Notes under the pieces: model-generated | Databases searched by the model: none | What the model was told of the DNA's origin: nothing | Seen by the model: only the letters and a program-made list of their open reading frames with translations | Shown here: positions 43,861 through 58,102 of the stretch, piece by piece | Layout: each line of letters starts with the position of its first letter | Position numbering within the stretch: position 1 is the first letter of the stretch | Position numbers and translations under genes: made by a program | Origin: Antedon mediterranea | Lineage: Eukaryota > Echinodermata > Crinoidea > Comatulida > Antedonidae | DNA length: 64,000 nucleotides | Assembly: GCF_964355755.1 (NCBI RefSeq) | Contig: NC_092675.1 | Coordinates: 4,996,312 to 5,060,311, forward strand | Direction: 5' to 3'

Positions 43861-46800
43861 TAGGCTTATCTTAGAAACGAATATCTTTGTCAATACATTT
43901 ACATAAACCATGTTAGCATTTTATCTTAAATAGTTAATAATATAGTTTTTTAGATTATACTTAGGCCTATAGGACCTAAACATCTTTTTTTAAAACATTT
44001 TTATGAATTGTCATATTCAATTGGACTTTATTGGTTAGTATTATGACGGTTATGTTGTGATCAGATAAATTCAATTTATCCAATTATAAAATATTAATTA
44101 AAACAAATATATGAAACGATTTCCATATTTTAGTACCACAGACGTGTTTTCTTTCATAAAATAAAAAAAATCTTTAACATTAATTCAGCCTTTAATTCTT
44201 ATTTTGATCTCAAATGTTGAGGATATTTGTGTGGGTGCTAGTTTATTCTGTATAATGAAACATTTATGATTAACTGACTGTTGGCGTCGGATATCACGAT
44301 GCGTACATTTTACAAGGCATGTTATTGCTTGAAATTTGTGAATCACATGGTTAGTAAACAATAGGTTATTATTTGACATTTCATTTTTCTTTGGTCAGTA
44401 GGCAATCATCACTCAAATGTGCCCATCAATCCAGTCTTGCCCAATAGACAAGTGATGTGTGGACAAAGGATAGAAACGCCAATGACCGACTGACGTGTAC
44501 ATACGGGGTAATAAAACTAGAAAGTGAATAACTAAACGTGTCATTGACCTAGTGAAGACCAGATGAATCTTAGAGAGAGAGAAAAAAACGACATAAACGT
44601 TAAAAACGAATTCACTTCAACTCATTTTTCATTTCTCGTTGAATGGTATTTTGGTTTATGACAGAATACTTGAGGATGACACATTTCCGCGTTGAGGAAG
44701 TCTCTAGAACAGTCTATCCACAAACAATAATACATTCCAAATATAGTCTTTCTTCTTAATCTTTATTATTTTTTCCTATGAAAATTACTTCACGAACAAA
44801 ACTTAATTTTCGTGAGTTAATTAATTGTGATACGGCAGATGTAAGAGTATATAAGCAAATCAAAGGAGAACCATGAAAGGCGTGCTGTATGCTTGATATG
44901 ACACTATAAATCATTATTGGCTATATGGCACGTATGAATTCGTTTTCTATAAAATGAGAGTGTTATATTTATCAATGATGAAAACATGAAATATGAATTA
45001 TGATATGATTTTGAACGTTTGTATATATAGGTATAATTGTAGAGTAAATGCATTGATAATAACAATTGTACTTTTACTGTAGAATGCAGAAAAAGAAATA
45101 TAGAAAATGATAGTAGTAAATTGAGAATAAAATATTGAAATACAAATAATATAAAAATACAATTAGTGTTGATTAAGCTTTACAATATACTTTGAATTTA
45201 AATTTAAATATTTATTTGGTCATCAACAAATAGTAATCAGGAGAGAATAGGCTAAAGACCAAACAATTTCTGCACTCATTCCTTTATAGTAAAACAAACA
45301 GAAAATAGTTTCGATAATATATGCCAAGTTAATTTAATTTTAATTCAATTAAAAGTATATTAATTAATTAATTACAGTAAGATAAAACTTGCAATATACT
45401 CGAGTAGAAAATTAGAAAATTAGTATTACTCGTAAGACGTATAAAAAGCCCACACAATAAAAAGCCTTCCAAGACATCTTAAATGTTAAACAAAATATCT
45501 TTATTCTTGTATTTAATTATAACTATATTCTAATATAGTTAGCAGATGATGTCTAATGTTACTAATTTTGTTTTGTTTTTGTTTGGATAACAGCGAGTTC
45601 GGGAACAATGAAAAAGAAATGTTCGTGAGCACTGTTAGGAGTGCTATTTTGTGTCGAGTTATCGAGCCGACGCAAAGCTAGGCCTGGAATATTATCCAAT
45701 GTCCTACGACATTAATGGCTGATTGTTTAACTTGCTTAGATAAACCGATCGATAAAAAGCAGATGCACATAATATTGTCTGGTATATGGTAAAATATTAA
45801 TATTAATACAAATTAATGTTTGAAACAGTAGCATATTCTTAGTAATAAATGCTATCATTGTTGTAAAAATTACCCTTAATGGTTATTTTTAAACATTGCA
45901 CTATTGTTTTTTTTATAAATCTTTCCTAAATATGAATATACCACGCGTTGCTTTAATAAAGAAACTTTTGTTTGAAGCCAATATTCAAGGTTGATAACCA
46001 CTATACCCAGCTTGCCCTATCCCATTTATCAAACATATTGCGCTTAGATTGCAAGGTGATGCAAAGATGAGAACGAATCAAATACAACATATCATACTAA
46101 TAATACACTATGACAACGAATGATTAATATTACTTTGGTATCATCAACGTAAAATAACACCTGTTAGGCCTACAATTGTTGTAAGCTTTATTGAAATGTT
46201 ATTTTTTATTTAACCTTTAAAGTTCGTTTATTTGACAAAATTTAATCATTGCTAAAATAAAAACAGAGATAAAAAATTAGTTTGACAAAAGCTTTGAATG
46301 CACAAATAGTATAATTAATTGCTCTGTTTAAAACAAAAACAAGATAAGATGTTATTGTTAGTTTCAAATTATGTGTCAGTAAAAAAATTAAAAAAACATT
46401 ACATACAGTGTCTGTCAAGATTAACGCAGCGAAGTTTTCGTCATTGTTCTTCGAACACATTATTTTCTCAGGTGATCCCGTCATGAACACAACTATTTTG
46501 TTTTTATTCTAAAAAGACAAAATAATGTACGATATAATAATGTAGGCCTTGCTTTACGAAGCCTTCTAGGCCGTGGCCTGTTTTGACTAAACAAGACGCA
46601 GTTTAGCGGAATACTATTAACATCCAATGCTTTCTGATCTATAGCCTAGAGTTCGTCTTCTTTTAGAAATGATTACTGATCCAGTAATTGTCTAATTTAT
46701 ACATCATTAATAGCGATTTACTATTGTAAATACAAGCTGATCCTTATCCACGATTAGCATTTGTTTACGTAATAATACGGTGGTATTGTTAAACTAAATG

Positions 46801-49690
46801 CTTAGGCCTAACAGTTAAAATTACTACCGTAGCTCGAAACGCTAGACCTGCTTTCCTCTAGGCCGTGACACAGCATCCGATGCCCGTTTATCCCTGGTCA
46901 CTTTCGTTTGTATACCGGTGTGAAGTTTTGTTTACATAGGCTTGGCTCAGTTATTTTTCGTTGACTTTATAAACTGTAGAGTAAGTTTACAAACTATTCT
47001 CATAATTGTACTCTAAATAATTGACATGCCTAACACAAAAGCACCTGTTGGAGGGACCGTTGAGTTTTACTTACTTTCGTTCAACTTTAAATAAACACAA
47101 CTGAAATAAAAGCTTACATACCTTTTAATTGGACAATTGCCTATTGTATTTATTCAAATTTGAATAGTTAGTCGTCACATCATTGAAACTAAAAAGAATA
47201 TAAAAACAACAATACATTAATGAAAGGAATTACCTTTAATCTCGTATTCTCTTGTATAGCATATCCACTGTATTTATTATTTGGACGATTTCCTGTATTG
47301 CTTTACATAAATATAATTGATGTTATAAAAATCAAATTAGGAACAATATGTGCTCTCACGATACTACTTAGACTAACTGAAACAAGTGTTTATAGCTGCA
47401 TCTCTTATAAAAGAACCGGCTTTGTAGCTAGAATTAAGGTATTAGTTAGACTATTCTCCCTAAATTTCCGTTGGGTAAGTAGAAACAAATCCCTATGTAA
47501 ATTCCCCGGACTAGGCCCTAAAGAGTGGGATATAACGCATCATTTATCCCTCACCTCTGCTTATGATCTTCAATAGGAACACATGGCATGTTACGACGTT
47601 TGCACTGATCCGAAGGCTTATATCTATCCGGCCATTAAAAAAGATATCTAATTCAACTTATAAAGATCACTAAGAACAATTTATTTTTTATAGTGTATTT
47701 GGTTTTATAATGTTTGTTTTGGTCCCCCCTAATAAAATATTTTAGTGACCTTTAGAAAAATACCCAACAATAAAATCGATAAGGATTCCCATAAAATTGG
47801 AAGGATATGTTATTTATAACCATTGTATATTATAATGCAGCTGATGTGTGTGGAAGGCATAATCGTTTAATCCTCATAATATCCTACGGTATATTAAGAA
47901 GTTCTTGATCTTGGTAAAGATGTAAAAAAGCGGGATCTCTTGTATCATTTTAATAATGATCTTTTCAATGTCACGTCCAAGTTGATAGTTCAATGATAAC
48001 CATCACGTGAATGTATTTTCCGTTTTGTGTCGGCATCATTAACATTTATACAACAAAGTAAATTTAAATTTGCATTATTTTTAAAAATATCAAACAACGT
48101 ATTAACTGAACTGCTTGTTGGCTGAAAACCATTGAAATAAACACAAAGACAAATCGTCTCTCATTTTTTAGCTTTCCGTTCAGGTTACAGTTAAATAAAT
48201 TATTGTACAAATCATATATTACCACAAAAAAAAAAGGAGAAAACCACTGAATTTTACAAAAAAAGTTAAAATTATACAATATATGTTATTAATTTTAATT
48301 TACTCACGTGTCGTTAATAACGGTTGAGGGTTTTTGCATCATTGCTTTGAGAATAATAAACTATGATTATGTTTAAGGAGAGCTCATACAGGTATCACAC
48401 AAATAGTTGTAAGGTTCATGCAGAAGTTCAACAAAATAACATGGACTTTTTATAACCTGGAATAATTACAATGATGCACTTGAAATGTGAACATTTTCTT
48501 CATTCATGATCTTTGACACCATGATGCAATAATTCGTGCTTGATTACGTAAGATTGTGGTATCGTGGTACTGAACTGTCACCACAAATGCCAAGGTCTTT
48601 GTAGCTATGTCAGTCCATCCAAATGTGCGTGGCAATATTAACATCAGTTTTACAAAGTTTGGCACACTGACTAGCGACTCGATGGAACTTACAAGGAGTC
48701 ATTTAGCAACACAAATGATTAAATTCAGAAGTTTTGAATTTCATCGAATTAATTTCTTTTTTTTTTTTCAATTAGCCTGGTTTTGAAGTAAATTAACAAT
48801 TCGAAGTATTTTGCAGAAAGTGGATCATGTAATGATATTTTCTATATCGACACACAGTTGCCAATTTTGCATGATGTTATATCAACAACTGATGTTAATA
48901 CTGTATATCATTTACTAATTTAATGTATGTTTCAACTTGTAGTTCATTACGAATATGAAATAAAACAACAACTATAATAATAGAAAGTCCTAAATAAAAG
49001 TTGTGTTTGTTTATAGGCCTACCACCGCTTAGTTTGGTTTGGTTGATTTTCAAGATTCAAATTTAAACGTTGGAAACATCTTGCAGAATGTGGTACACCT
49101 TGACGAAAATAAGATAGCTTTTGACAAGCATTTAACAGTAGAACTAACTGATAAAGAAAATAAAATCACAAAGAGGAATTTGGAAAATGTTGATATGAAA
49201 ATATAAACAGTGAACTCGATTTAGAACTTTTTAGAAACAACAATTTAAGGCCAACAATACGAGTAACAAACATAATTTGACAACCTTTGTTAGATCTGTA
49301 TTACCAAGCTAACATAAAAACAAAGAGTTTCAAGTCGCAACCTTCCATTGTTAACATTTTTTCTCGGCAAAGAAAGTGAACTTACCAATATTATACTATT
49401 GATACTGATCTTGCTGAGTGGTTATTGAAATGTATAACCTACTCAATTATTTAATCGAACAGAGATCATTTCATAAAATTTGTGAACTAGATATTCAGAA
49501 TAGAAATAAAATAAATAATCAACCAATGCATGACGTCAAAACCAATCGTTCAATTCAGTAAAGCATATATATTCACTTATTTTCCACATTATAACAAAAA
49601 CAAGTATATTACCAATAACATCAGTTAGGCCTTTATACCTAAATTTAGCCGTCGAAAATACAGGCATAGAAAAAACAAAATTGTTGTGAA
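43861..49690. other. AT-rich sequence, no gene recognised
   Basis: Includes a 118-codon plus-strand frame (47220-47576) without recognisable domain and a possible orphan terminal exon at 45594-45681 (see findings). No repeat of note. Confidence 0.5.
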
Positions 49691-49691
49691 C

Positions 49692-49760
49692 GGTTAAGAT
49701 AAGAAAATGAGAAAAAGGCATCACAACCGAGATTCGAACCCGGAACCTTCTGCAGAAATA
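49692..49760 (-). mobile_element. fragment of the tRNA-derived SINE family
   Basis: On the minus strand a B-box-like GGGTTCGAATCTCGGTTGTG is followed by a CTCATTTTCTTATCTTA-like body. This matches, with substitutions, the T arm and start of the body of the SINE copies at 2992-3540. The tRNA 5' half is lost beyond about 49760. Confidence 0.5.
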
Positions 49761-52070
49761 GAAAGCATTGATGAGAAGTAATTACAGAGTAGCCATACAC
49801 AAATTTAAACACGATAACATTGCATGTAGATTGCCTTTGATCTATTTTTTAGGCCTACTTTATTAATAGAAATTCAAATGTTATATTAGAAAATATTTCA
49901 ACAATTTTCTGATATTCTTTTACTTATCTTCGGGTTTGAAAAAATTAAAGTCAGATGGTGCACTTAATTTAGGCATAGATATTCTATAATGGCAGAAGAC
50001 ATGTATAAATGAGATAAATTATCCTGTGATACACTGATACATAATATCATTTATTCTCGTTACTTGAAAACTACACGGAGAAACATTGTCTTTATTGTTA
50101 TCTACGGCTATCTTCAACAGATAACTCGCTGTATCTTTAAACTTATTTTAGTAATATTAAAAAAAAGGTATTTTTAGGTAATCTGAATTAGTTTACCATA
50201 TCTACAATAAATCTGAGCACAAACAAAATATACTTATGAATAAATTATAAAACAATGATAAATTAATCTTATAATTATTGACAAAAAATTATAATTGTTT
50301 ATTTATATTATTTTATTTATGTTATTACGATAATAATTTAAAATTATTAAATAAAAAATTGTTGTTGTTTGTAAAATATAGAGCAATTTTTAGTGTGCCA
50401 AAATTGAAACGATGATGTCACTCAGAGGCTTCAACGCCCTGAAGAAGAATCCAAGCGTTACTAAGCCGTCATTATGTGTTACAAAGGCACATCACTGCGA
50501 TGGAAGAAGAACAGATTTTGTTTTCTTATTATTTATTATTATTAGTTAATTTATTATTCTTATTCTTAAGTAAATTGTTTTAAAAATGAATTTATAATAA
50601 TGGGGCTGATAAGGATGATGCCGTATTGATAATGATGTTTAATGAATGGCAATGACTTTACGGTATTGTTTATAATATGGAATAATTATAATAATGAGGT
50701 GATATCAATGATAATGCAGATTATATAGTATATACTTGAATGATTATCATGAAGTGATACTTAAGATTATAATGTGTGATATACCGGTAATGTTATGGTG
50801 GCTAATGCAGGTAGTTTGTATACACATAAGTAAACCAAATGAATGTAGGCCCATGAAAGAAAAACCATAAATCACTGCATGATTAGTATTGTAATATAAA
50901 TATTAAAACTATTGATATTATTATATTATTATATTATATTATTAATATTGAATTAAATTGATTTGAAATCACGTGAGTAGATCATGTACCGGAGGGTTTC
51001 TGACCTCAACTGATTGACATACATCTTACCAATTCCTTGTTATTGTTATGATTTTACAGACTGTATCTGGTCTTTGACTCTCAATGTCAAAACCACAAGC
51101 TACAATCAGGTGGTAATATCCACCTCAAGATCAAGGTCCTAATGGCAATACCGGTAAAGAAACAACCGACTGATTATATCGTTTACAAACTCAAAAGAAA
51201 TCGTCACTACCGAGTTTCGGTTTTTGTTTTATGATTTTATGAAAGACTGTCCGCTGCCTGTTCACGGAAATCTTGGATTATAGTTTTTATTTCCATAATA
51301 TTTAATAATAATGCGCTTGGAAACCTTGACCAGCAGATCTGTAAATGGACGAAATCTTGACCAAAATCTAAAGCGGTTTTATGAAACAAAGCATATCAAG
51401 CAGAATCTATCCATCAATCATCATAAGCTATGATGTAGCACTAGGTCATAAGAAGAAAATGGAATTATGAAAGCGAGAGGTGTTTTATTCGAACGGACAC
51501 AGGGCACTATATTATCAACAGGAATAAAATGCACACAGGTTTAATATGGGTTCATGCAGAGTTCGTAGACATATCATTTTATTGATAGCATGGTTACAGT
51601 TGGCAAACCTTACTGAAAAGACATCGTATACAAAAGTTAACTATCAGAATAGTTTTATTGACTACCGGTTTTAAAAACAACTTTATTATTGATATTTAGA
51701 TAAAAATTATACATTTTATTTTATTATTATTTATAAAATTGTGGGTTTAGGACGTATTTGCCAATTTTGTTTTTGTCTTGTGTGGGGTCGTCCCACTTTT
51801 ATTATAATTCTCTGTTTTATATGTATATATATATTATATATAAAAATAAAGGTACATTTGTAACAATTAATTATTTGTATGAATATTTCTCTTTATATTG
51901 TATATAACTACGATTATTACAGTGTTAAAAGTATTTATTTAAAATAACACATTTGAAACTAGTATCTACTATAACCGAAAAATAAATATGTATATACAAT
52001 ATGGTATTTATCCATAATTGTCCATCACGAGTAAAATTCTGCTATTTTAAATCTGTAATCGACAAACATA
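49761..52070. other. AT-rich sequence, no gene recognised
   Basis: Contains a 45-codon frame at 50412-50549 and the string CCTGAAGAAGAATC at 50438-50451 (see findings). No confident gene. Confidence 0.5.
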
Positions 52071-52072
52071 TC

Positions 52073-52168
52073 GAAACCAGGCAATTCTTTTTTAAGAGAA
52101 TTGCCTGGTTTCAAATTGGAATTTGCCGTTAAATGATTTAAAAATCATTTAACAGCAAATTCCAATTT
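52073..52168. repeat. two adjacent hairpins
   Basis: Hairpin 1 has arms GAAACCAGGCAATTCT (52073-52088) and its complement (52097-52112). Hairpin 2 has 27-base arms, 52113-52139 and 52142-52168, with one mismatch and a 2-base loop. They abut with no gap. Confidence 0.9.
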
Positions 52169-52769
52169 AAACATAAAACAAGAATTGGATCCTCTGTTTA
52201 CCATGTCATAATTCAAAGTATACGCGTAAAAAAATCTTGGGGAATGAATAAAATTATATTTTTTTTTATATTAGCATGACGTCATGCAATCTACAATATG
52301 ATCATTTGTGTAGATTGAAGCATTCATATTCATTAGCTAGACATAATAAACATTGATGAACTATTCATTTGGCTATAAACCAAGGGGTCATGTTCTTTTA
52401 CATTACATTGCTTGTTCTGATCTCTTCCCATAATTGTTTCCAAGCATATATGAAAAGGTCGAACATATTTTATGCTTAGTGTTTATAGCCTAAACTTATA
52501 ATTATATATCTCTATGTAGCCTACAGTGTACACACAAACTAGTCGGTTAAAAATCACATGTAAATAAATTCAATTCTGCACATTCAATTATGTATATCAA
52601 GAGAGGTTCTCTATTCTGTGATAATTTCGATCTTGAAGGTTTTGTCCTTTACATACAGCTTGGTCTAAGACAAGAGTGAGCAAAGATGCACTATTTAAAC
52701 AATTAAAACGACAATGTGCCGATCAGTGATCTTTAAGAGTCTGATTTAGTAACCATATTCCAAGAGTAC

Positions 52770-52975
52770 AAGAGTAGCACTGCCATGGAAGCCATAAAGG
52801 CAAGAGAAGACGACGAAGACCAATGAAATTGGAGAAGAACTATGGAGAAGAAAAGAACACAAGATGTGCATCAGGACGTGTAGTCACATAGGCAGCAACT
52901 GCAACCCAAGAGAAACATGAACGAGGACAAAAGTAGGCCCTTGCTCAATGTAAAGAGAAGGATTTAATATATAAT
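52770..52975 (+). pseudogene. LINE ORF2 C-terminal remnant, frameshifted
   Basis: Three frames give ALPWKP (52777-52794), HKGKRRRRRPMK (52793-52828) and NWRRTMEK (52827-52850). In order these match the pattern ALxWxPxGKRxRGRPxxxWRRTxExE found near the C-terminus of many LINE ORF2 proteins. Two frameshifts and in-frame stops show it is dead. A Q/K/R-rich stretch follows to about 52970. I see no reverse-transcriptase or endonuclease part upstream. Confidence 0.55.
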
Positions 52976-55900
52976 CCAGGTACATAATTTAATGAACAAT
53001 CTAACTACATGGACAGACAAGAATTTCTGGAAAATTATCTATTCTTTAATGCCATAACCTGCTCTGGTGGCTTTTGACATAGTGTTTAAGATGGTAATTT
53101 TAGTCTTCCATTTATATGGCCCCATCTCATCAACATGAATACTAAATTCCATTGCATCTTATTAAAAAAAACATTGATTCAGCCATTCCATCTGCCGAAA
53201 TGTGCAACCTTATTGCAACATATGGTTTCAGCCTAAAATTTCGAATATATTTTCCTGTTTTGTATTCTATCAAAATGCTGTCACTACACTGTCACAGATT
53301 AAACACGGCCGTGGTATATTGTGTTATTGTGAATCCGGCGACTTGTTAAAAAGCAAAGAACATGTTTTTTAAACTGTAAAGTTATTCTAGACCTACAAAT
53401 ATTTTTATGGGTTCAATAAAATTGTAATGAAAAAATATTGCCAGACATTACAACATTAAAAAGAATATCAAAGTGTATTATATTTTATTTATTCACATTT
53501 ATTCTATTTTACTTTTTACTTAAGGTGTCTGAATACAATACAATTATATTAAGGATAGATTAAATAATAATATATATTTATACAGATATTATATATTTAT
53601 ATAAGTAAAAAAAGAGAAAAGGGAAGGGAAGAAAAGAAGAAGAAAAGAGAGAAAGAAAAGTGAAATGAGAAGCAAGGGGAAATAAATAATAATAGTAATA
53701 ATTTTAAATAAATAAGAGAATCAGTTTCTCTATGTAAAAGAATAAATAAATAGAATAATACCACACAAATACTGTAGAGCTAGCAAAACAGAGTTGAAGG
53801 AGCAGAGTCTTACATCTGAAGTTGGCTCCAAATACAAAGAAGAAGACATTGAGCTTGTTTAGAAATTTACACCAAATACATATTTATTGATACCGAACTT
53901 AACATAAGCTTCTATCATTTAATTTTGAATTGATATTATTTGTTCCATGACATGAGATTATTATCGAGGTTATGGTAAAATTTCTGTAATTCTATTTTGT
54001 TGACCCCGGAAATATTGTTCTTTCGTTTCATGAGTTTATGTGTTGACATCTCAAGTAGGCATATTGCTTCATAAAATAGTAGTTTTAAATTTATACTAAG
54101 CGTTGTTACAATTTTGCAGAAAAGTTTTGTTTTAAGATTACAGTTTTACCATAGATATTTATGATTTCTTCCAACGTAAAGGTATTTACTATTATTTATG
54201 ATTCATCATTGGTCTCATTTACTATTTACTATATTGAAAAAGTTACCGTGCAAGATAACAAATAATAAATGAGATGAATAAATAATATTTCTTCTGGGAA
54301 TTATGTGCAGTACATTTTATACAAGAATATGAGCACAGTAAAATAATAATAGTCACTATCTAGAACCTATACAACACATGCCTTGCCCACTTCATGTGTG
54401 TTAAAATGTTTATTTTTTATACATCCCTATTTACAAGTTTTGAGGAAACTTTTCCGGGGAAAGTTTACTCTTTTCGTAGTGTAACCGTCGGACTTTACCC
54501 ATGCCGAATGTGTAACTTTATTAGATTACTTCAAAAGAAGGGAATATTATAGTTTCCCACTGTGGGGTACTGGCAATCTTAAAAACTTATACACAAATTG
54601 AAGGAAAAGGAGAGTTTATCCCAAGGAGGAAACAAATTTACACAACAATATGGTGTAAAATCCGAATTATTTTTTTACAGTGTAATAAAGCCGATTTATT
54701 TGTTTTAAAATTAATAAAACTAATCTATAGTCTTATAACACAGTCAATGCATCACTAAAAGCAATGTGTATATATATATATATATATATGTGTATTTAAT
54801 TTTAGTAATAAATATATACTATATATACAGTACACTAATTCATATTAAACACACAAGGACAATTTGACCTTTCAATAACCTGTGATTTTGATTGACATAT
54901 AGTGACCACTTACTATAACTATCGGTAGGCTACTCACACGTGAATTAAAATCCGATTTTTAATATACCGATTCATAAATCCAACCTGCTGTTGCAATTTA
55001 TAAATGTTTTAAATTAAAAAAAAAAAATTAGAATATTTAAATTAATAATATACAAATGATCATTCTTATGCAAATAATTATGCAAATTATCCCGAAGTCG
55101 CAAGAAGATGAAGACAGTCATTGAACTTGAGGAAAAGGCGTTTACAATAACTCAAAGGAAACTACTTTGTGTCAGAATAACCTACAGAATACAAAGTTAT
55201 AGCTAACACTAAGCCCAATCATACATCATGGAGGTATAAATATAGATTCATGAACACAAGGATCAGTCGGTATTCAGTTAAATAAAAGGCAAAGGAGATT
55301 GTTGTTTCTCTTGTTTTAAATAAAAACACAGGAAGTTCATAACGTGGAATATTGTCTGTACGGGTTTTCAAGGTCAAGGTCCAGGAAAAAATGATTCTTA
55401 AAGGGCAATCCTTTCGACCCATCAAAATCCCGATAAAAATCTCAATTACTAAAGAGATGAGTTCGCCCGGAGGTGAAGCTCAGGACATTGGCTTTATCCC
55501 GCAGCTCGAATCATCAAACTCAATGGTCGCTTTGTTTTACAGACACAATTCCCAATATACTAGGTCTAATACTAAAAAATGTCCATCAGTTGAATATGCA
55601 TCAGAAATTAGCACTTTAAAATAAATGAAGGAGATTAACAGTCGAGGAATAGCATTAAGAGAACGGTATTGATTCGAAGTTTCAGACAATCGTGAATCGT
55701 ATTTTCCGCAATAAACATAACCTAAATCAACCAATCCGGTACGTGCGCACATGCATGGCGAGTTCATTTGGAGTTCAGCGACGCATAGTCGTATCAGTTC
55801 ACATTTTTTTCCTACACTCAGATGTCCACTCCGTATAAAGAAAATAAACGAATTCTCGTTAATGATCTTCTAACCTAGAATAAACTCATCGGTAGCAATT

Positions 55901-57030
55901 GATTATATACATTAAGTATTTGTCCCAATGATTTTCCTAAATCGATATTTGATATTTAACTGTTTATTACTGCATTGAAATACATTCGTACAAAAATAAA
56001 TTCCGATACTTATACACAGATAGTACTAACACAAATATTACCTTCCACGTTGTTCCAAGTCAGTCCTGATTTGGGCTGTTTTCATTCCATTCCTGTTGTT
56101 TTTTAAAACAGCAGCAACACAGTCTATGCTTAACTAACGATGTCTTTGACCATATTGCGGCCCTAAAGTGATGGAGAGAAATACTCGACTGGTAGCTTAT
56201 CGTTTCGTGATGCCAGGCTGGCTTTGATGACATTAGGCTAATCTTTACACAACACAGACAGATCAGAGAAGGGATTCACAGTAGCGTCTTTTGCCTTGAT
56301 TCTTAAATCCAATAAAGCCTCGTCATGTGTGCTATGACGTTTTTCAACTTAAGCCTTAAAAAAGGAAAGAAACAGCATACTATTATTATTATGTATGCCT
56401 AATAATACTATTAGCCTAAAATTAGCTCATCAGTTAGTCAAAATGCAACTAAATTACGTGTGTAATAGATAGCTTAACCCCTATGGTAGCAACAAGGACG
56501 TATGATTTATCATTACATAGCCTAACAATAATCTAATTGTGGTCCGATAATTCTTAATTATTAAAAAGTATACATAAATAAACAAATAAATAAACGAATA
56601 ACTTAATATAAATATTGAATGAGTGACTACAAATATTGGAATCAAAATATACAAATGTCATGCAATTCACATTGATAACTTGTCACAGATTCTCTAATAA
56701 TTTTAGGCTATATGTATTATTAGGCCTATACATTCACTGTATCATAATCATATATCATGTAATCTTGCATGTTTCGATTAAAGCATGATAGTAATAAAAA
56801 AATATTAACAAACAAGTTAGTAGCTTAAAAAATTTAAAAGTATTGTGAATAATAACGATCAATGCATAACCATCATGTATTTAATTAAGATAAGCAAAGA
56901 TTAAATTAACAGTAGAAATATTGATTAATAAATTGGAGGTTTAGAGGATCAATTCCTATAAAATACATAGGCCTAATATTAATAAATATTCATTATATGA
57001 ATTTAGCATAATTATTTGCAGAAATACCAA
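52976..57030. other. AT-rich sequence, no gene recognised
   Basis: Includes an AG-rich stretch at 53610-53690, an (AT)n run at about 54770-54790, and a less AT-rich block at about 55330-55800 with overlapping short frames on both strands that match nothing I know. The more balanced blocks at 55.3-55.8 and 56.0-56.35 kb would be the first places to test for conserved non-coding elements. Confidence 0.45.
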
Positions 57031-57039
57031 TCAGTATTT

Positions 57040-57540
57040 TATTCGTTTTCTTTTTATCATTATCTATTCTTATTATTGATATATTTTAATAAATCAGAAA
57101 ACATTATAATAATACCGTAATTAATAGTATAATTGTCTTTTGTTGTTGATCAGAAGAATATTTTGACAATAATCATTGATTGTCAAAAAGATTTTCAATT
57201 TTAAAATTAGAAATATTGATTCATGAATCCGGTTGTCTGGTTTAAGATTTAAACGAGGACCAATTAATATAAAAATACAATTATTACAGTAACATTAATT
57301 AATATTCACTGTATAACGTTTCCTTAATTATGTTGCTAAACATTCAAAATATCTTTGAGTAAGGCATAATGTACCGTATCAATTAATACTAATAAAAATC
57401 ATAATTTTATTCGTTTCTTTATTAACTATTTATTGTAATATATGTTAATAAATTAGAATAAATTATAATAATAATTAGTATTAGAATATGTTGTTGATCA
57501 GAGGAATAATTTGACATATTATCATTGTTATAAATGCTAA
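57040..57540. repeat. diverged direct repeat, two copies
   Basis: The block around 57040-57190 (ending GTTGTTGATCAGAAGAATAT then TTTGACAATAATCATTG) recurs in diverged form at about 57408-57535 (GTTGTTGATCAGAGGAATAA then TTTGACATATTATCATTG). An old duplication about 360 bases apart. Confidence 0.5.
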
Positions 57541-58102
57541 TAATTTTAGTTTGTTCGATATTGAGCGAGATAAGAATGAGATTTAACTCAATGAATTCAT
57601 GCAGAAAACAGCGCCCCCTCCTATAAGTATAAACGAATGGAGAGATGATAATCAACTGGTTATTGTGAAAATATTAGTTTTCATTATTGATGACATCATA
57701 ATTATATATAGTTTGTATTATTTTATACCAGTAAAATGTATCAGAATATTATGAACTTAACAAAAATGAGTAAATGTCTTCTTTAAAACGATATCAGAAA
57801 GTTTTTAAATAATAAGGTTGTACTTTTGTTTCACGTACTATTACGTGCCCTTGGTTCTTTCATCTTTAGGAATAAGGCAAAATACATTATTAATGTGTAA
57901 AAACTACATACTACATATTAATATTCAAATGTTTCGTTGACCCAAAATACCGAAAGGTTTATATAATGTTGAACAAACAAACATGTGCGCTGTCTCAGTA
58001 CATGCAGGCATTCTTAATAATAGTAATGAGAATGTTTTAGGTAATTCACAAACATAAAATAAACAAGCCCATAGTAAAGGTAAAGAGGGCAATCCTACTG
58101 TT

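Noticed and set aside
47220-47576. 118-codon plus-strand frame with hydrophobic N-terminal half
   Set aside because: Resembles no membrane protein family I know; the composition is what AT-rich DNA gives by chance.
55352-55767. Overlapping frames of 90 and 76 codons on opposite strands
   Set aside because: Neither has a recognisable motif; balanced base composition alone is not enough to call an exon.
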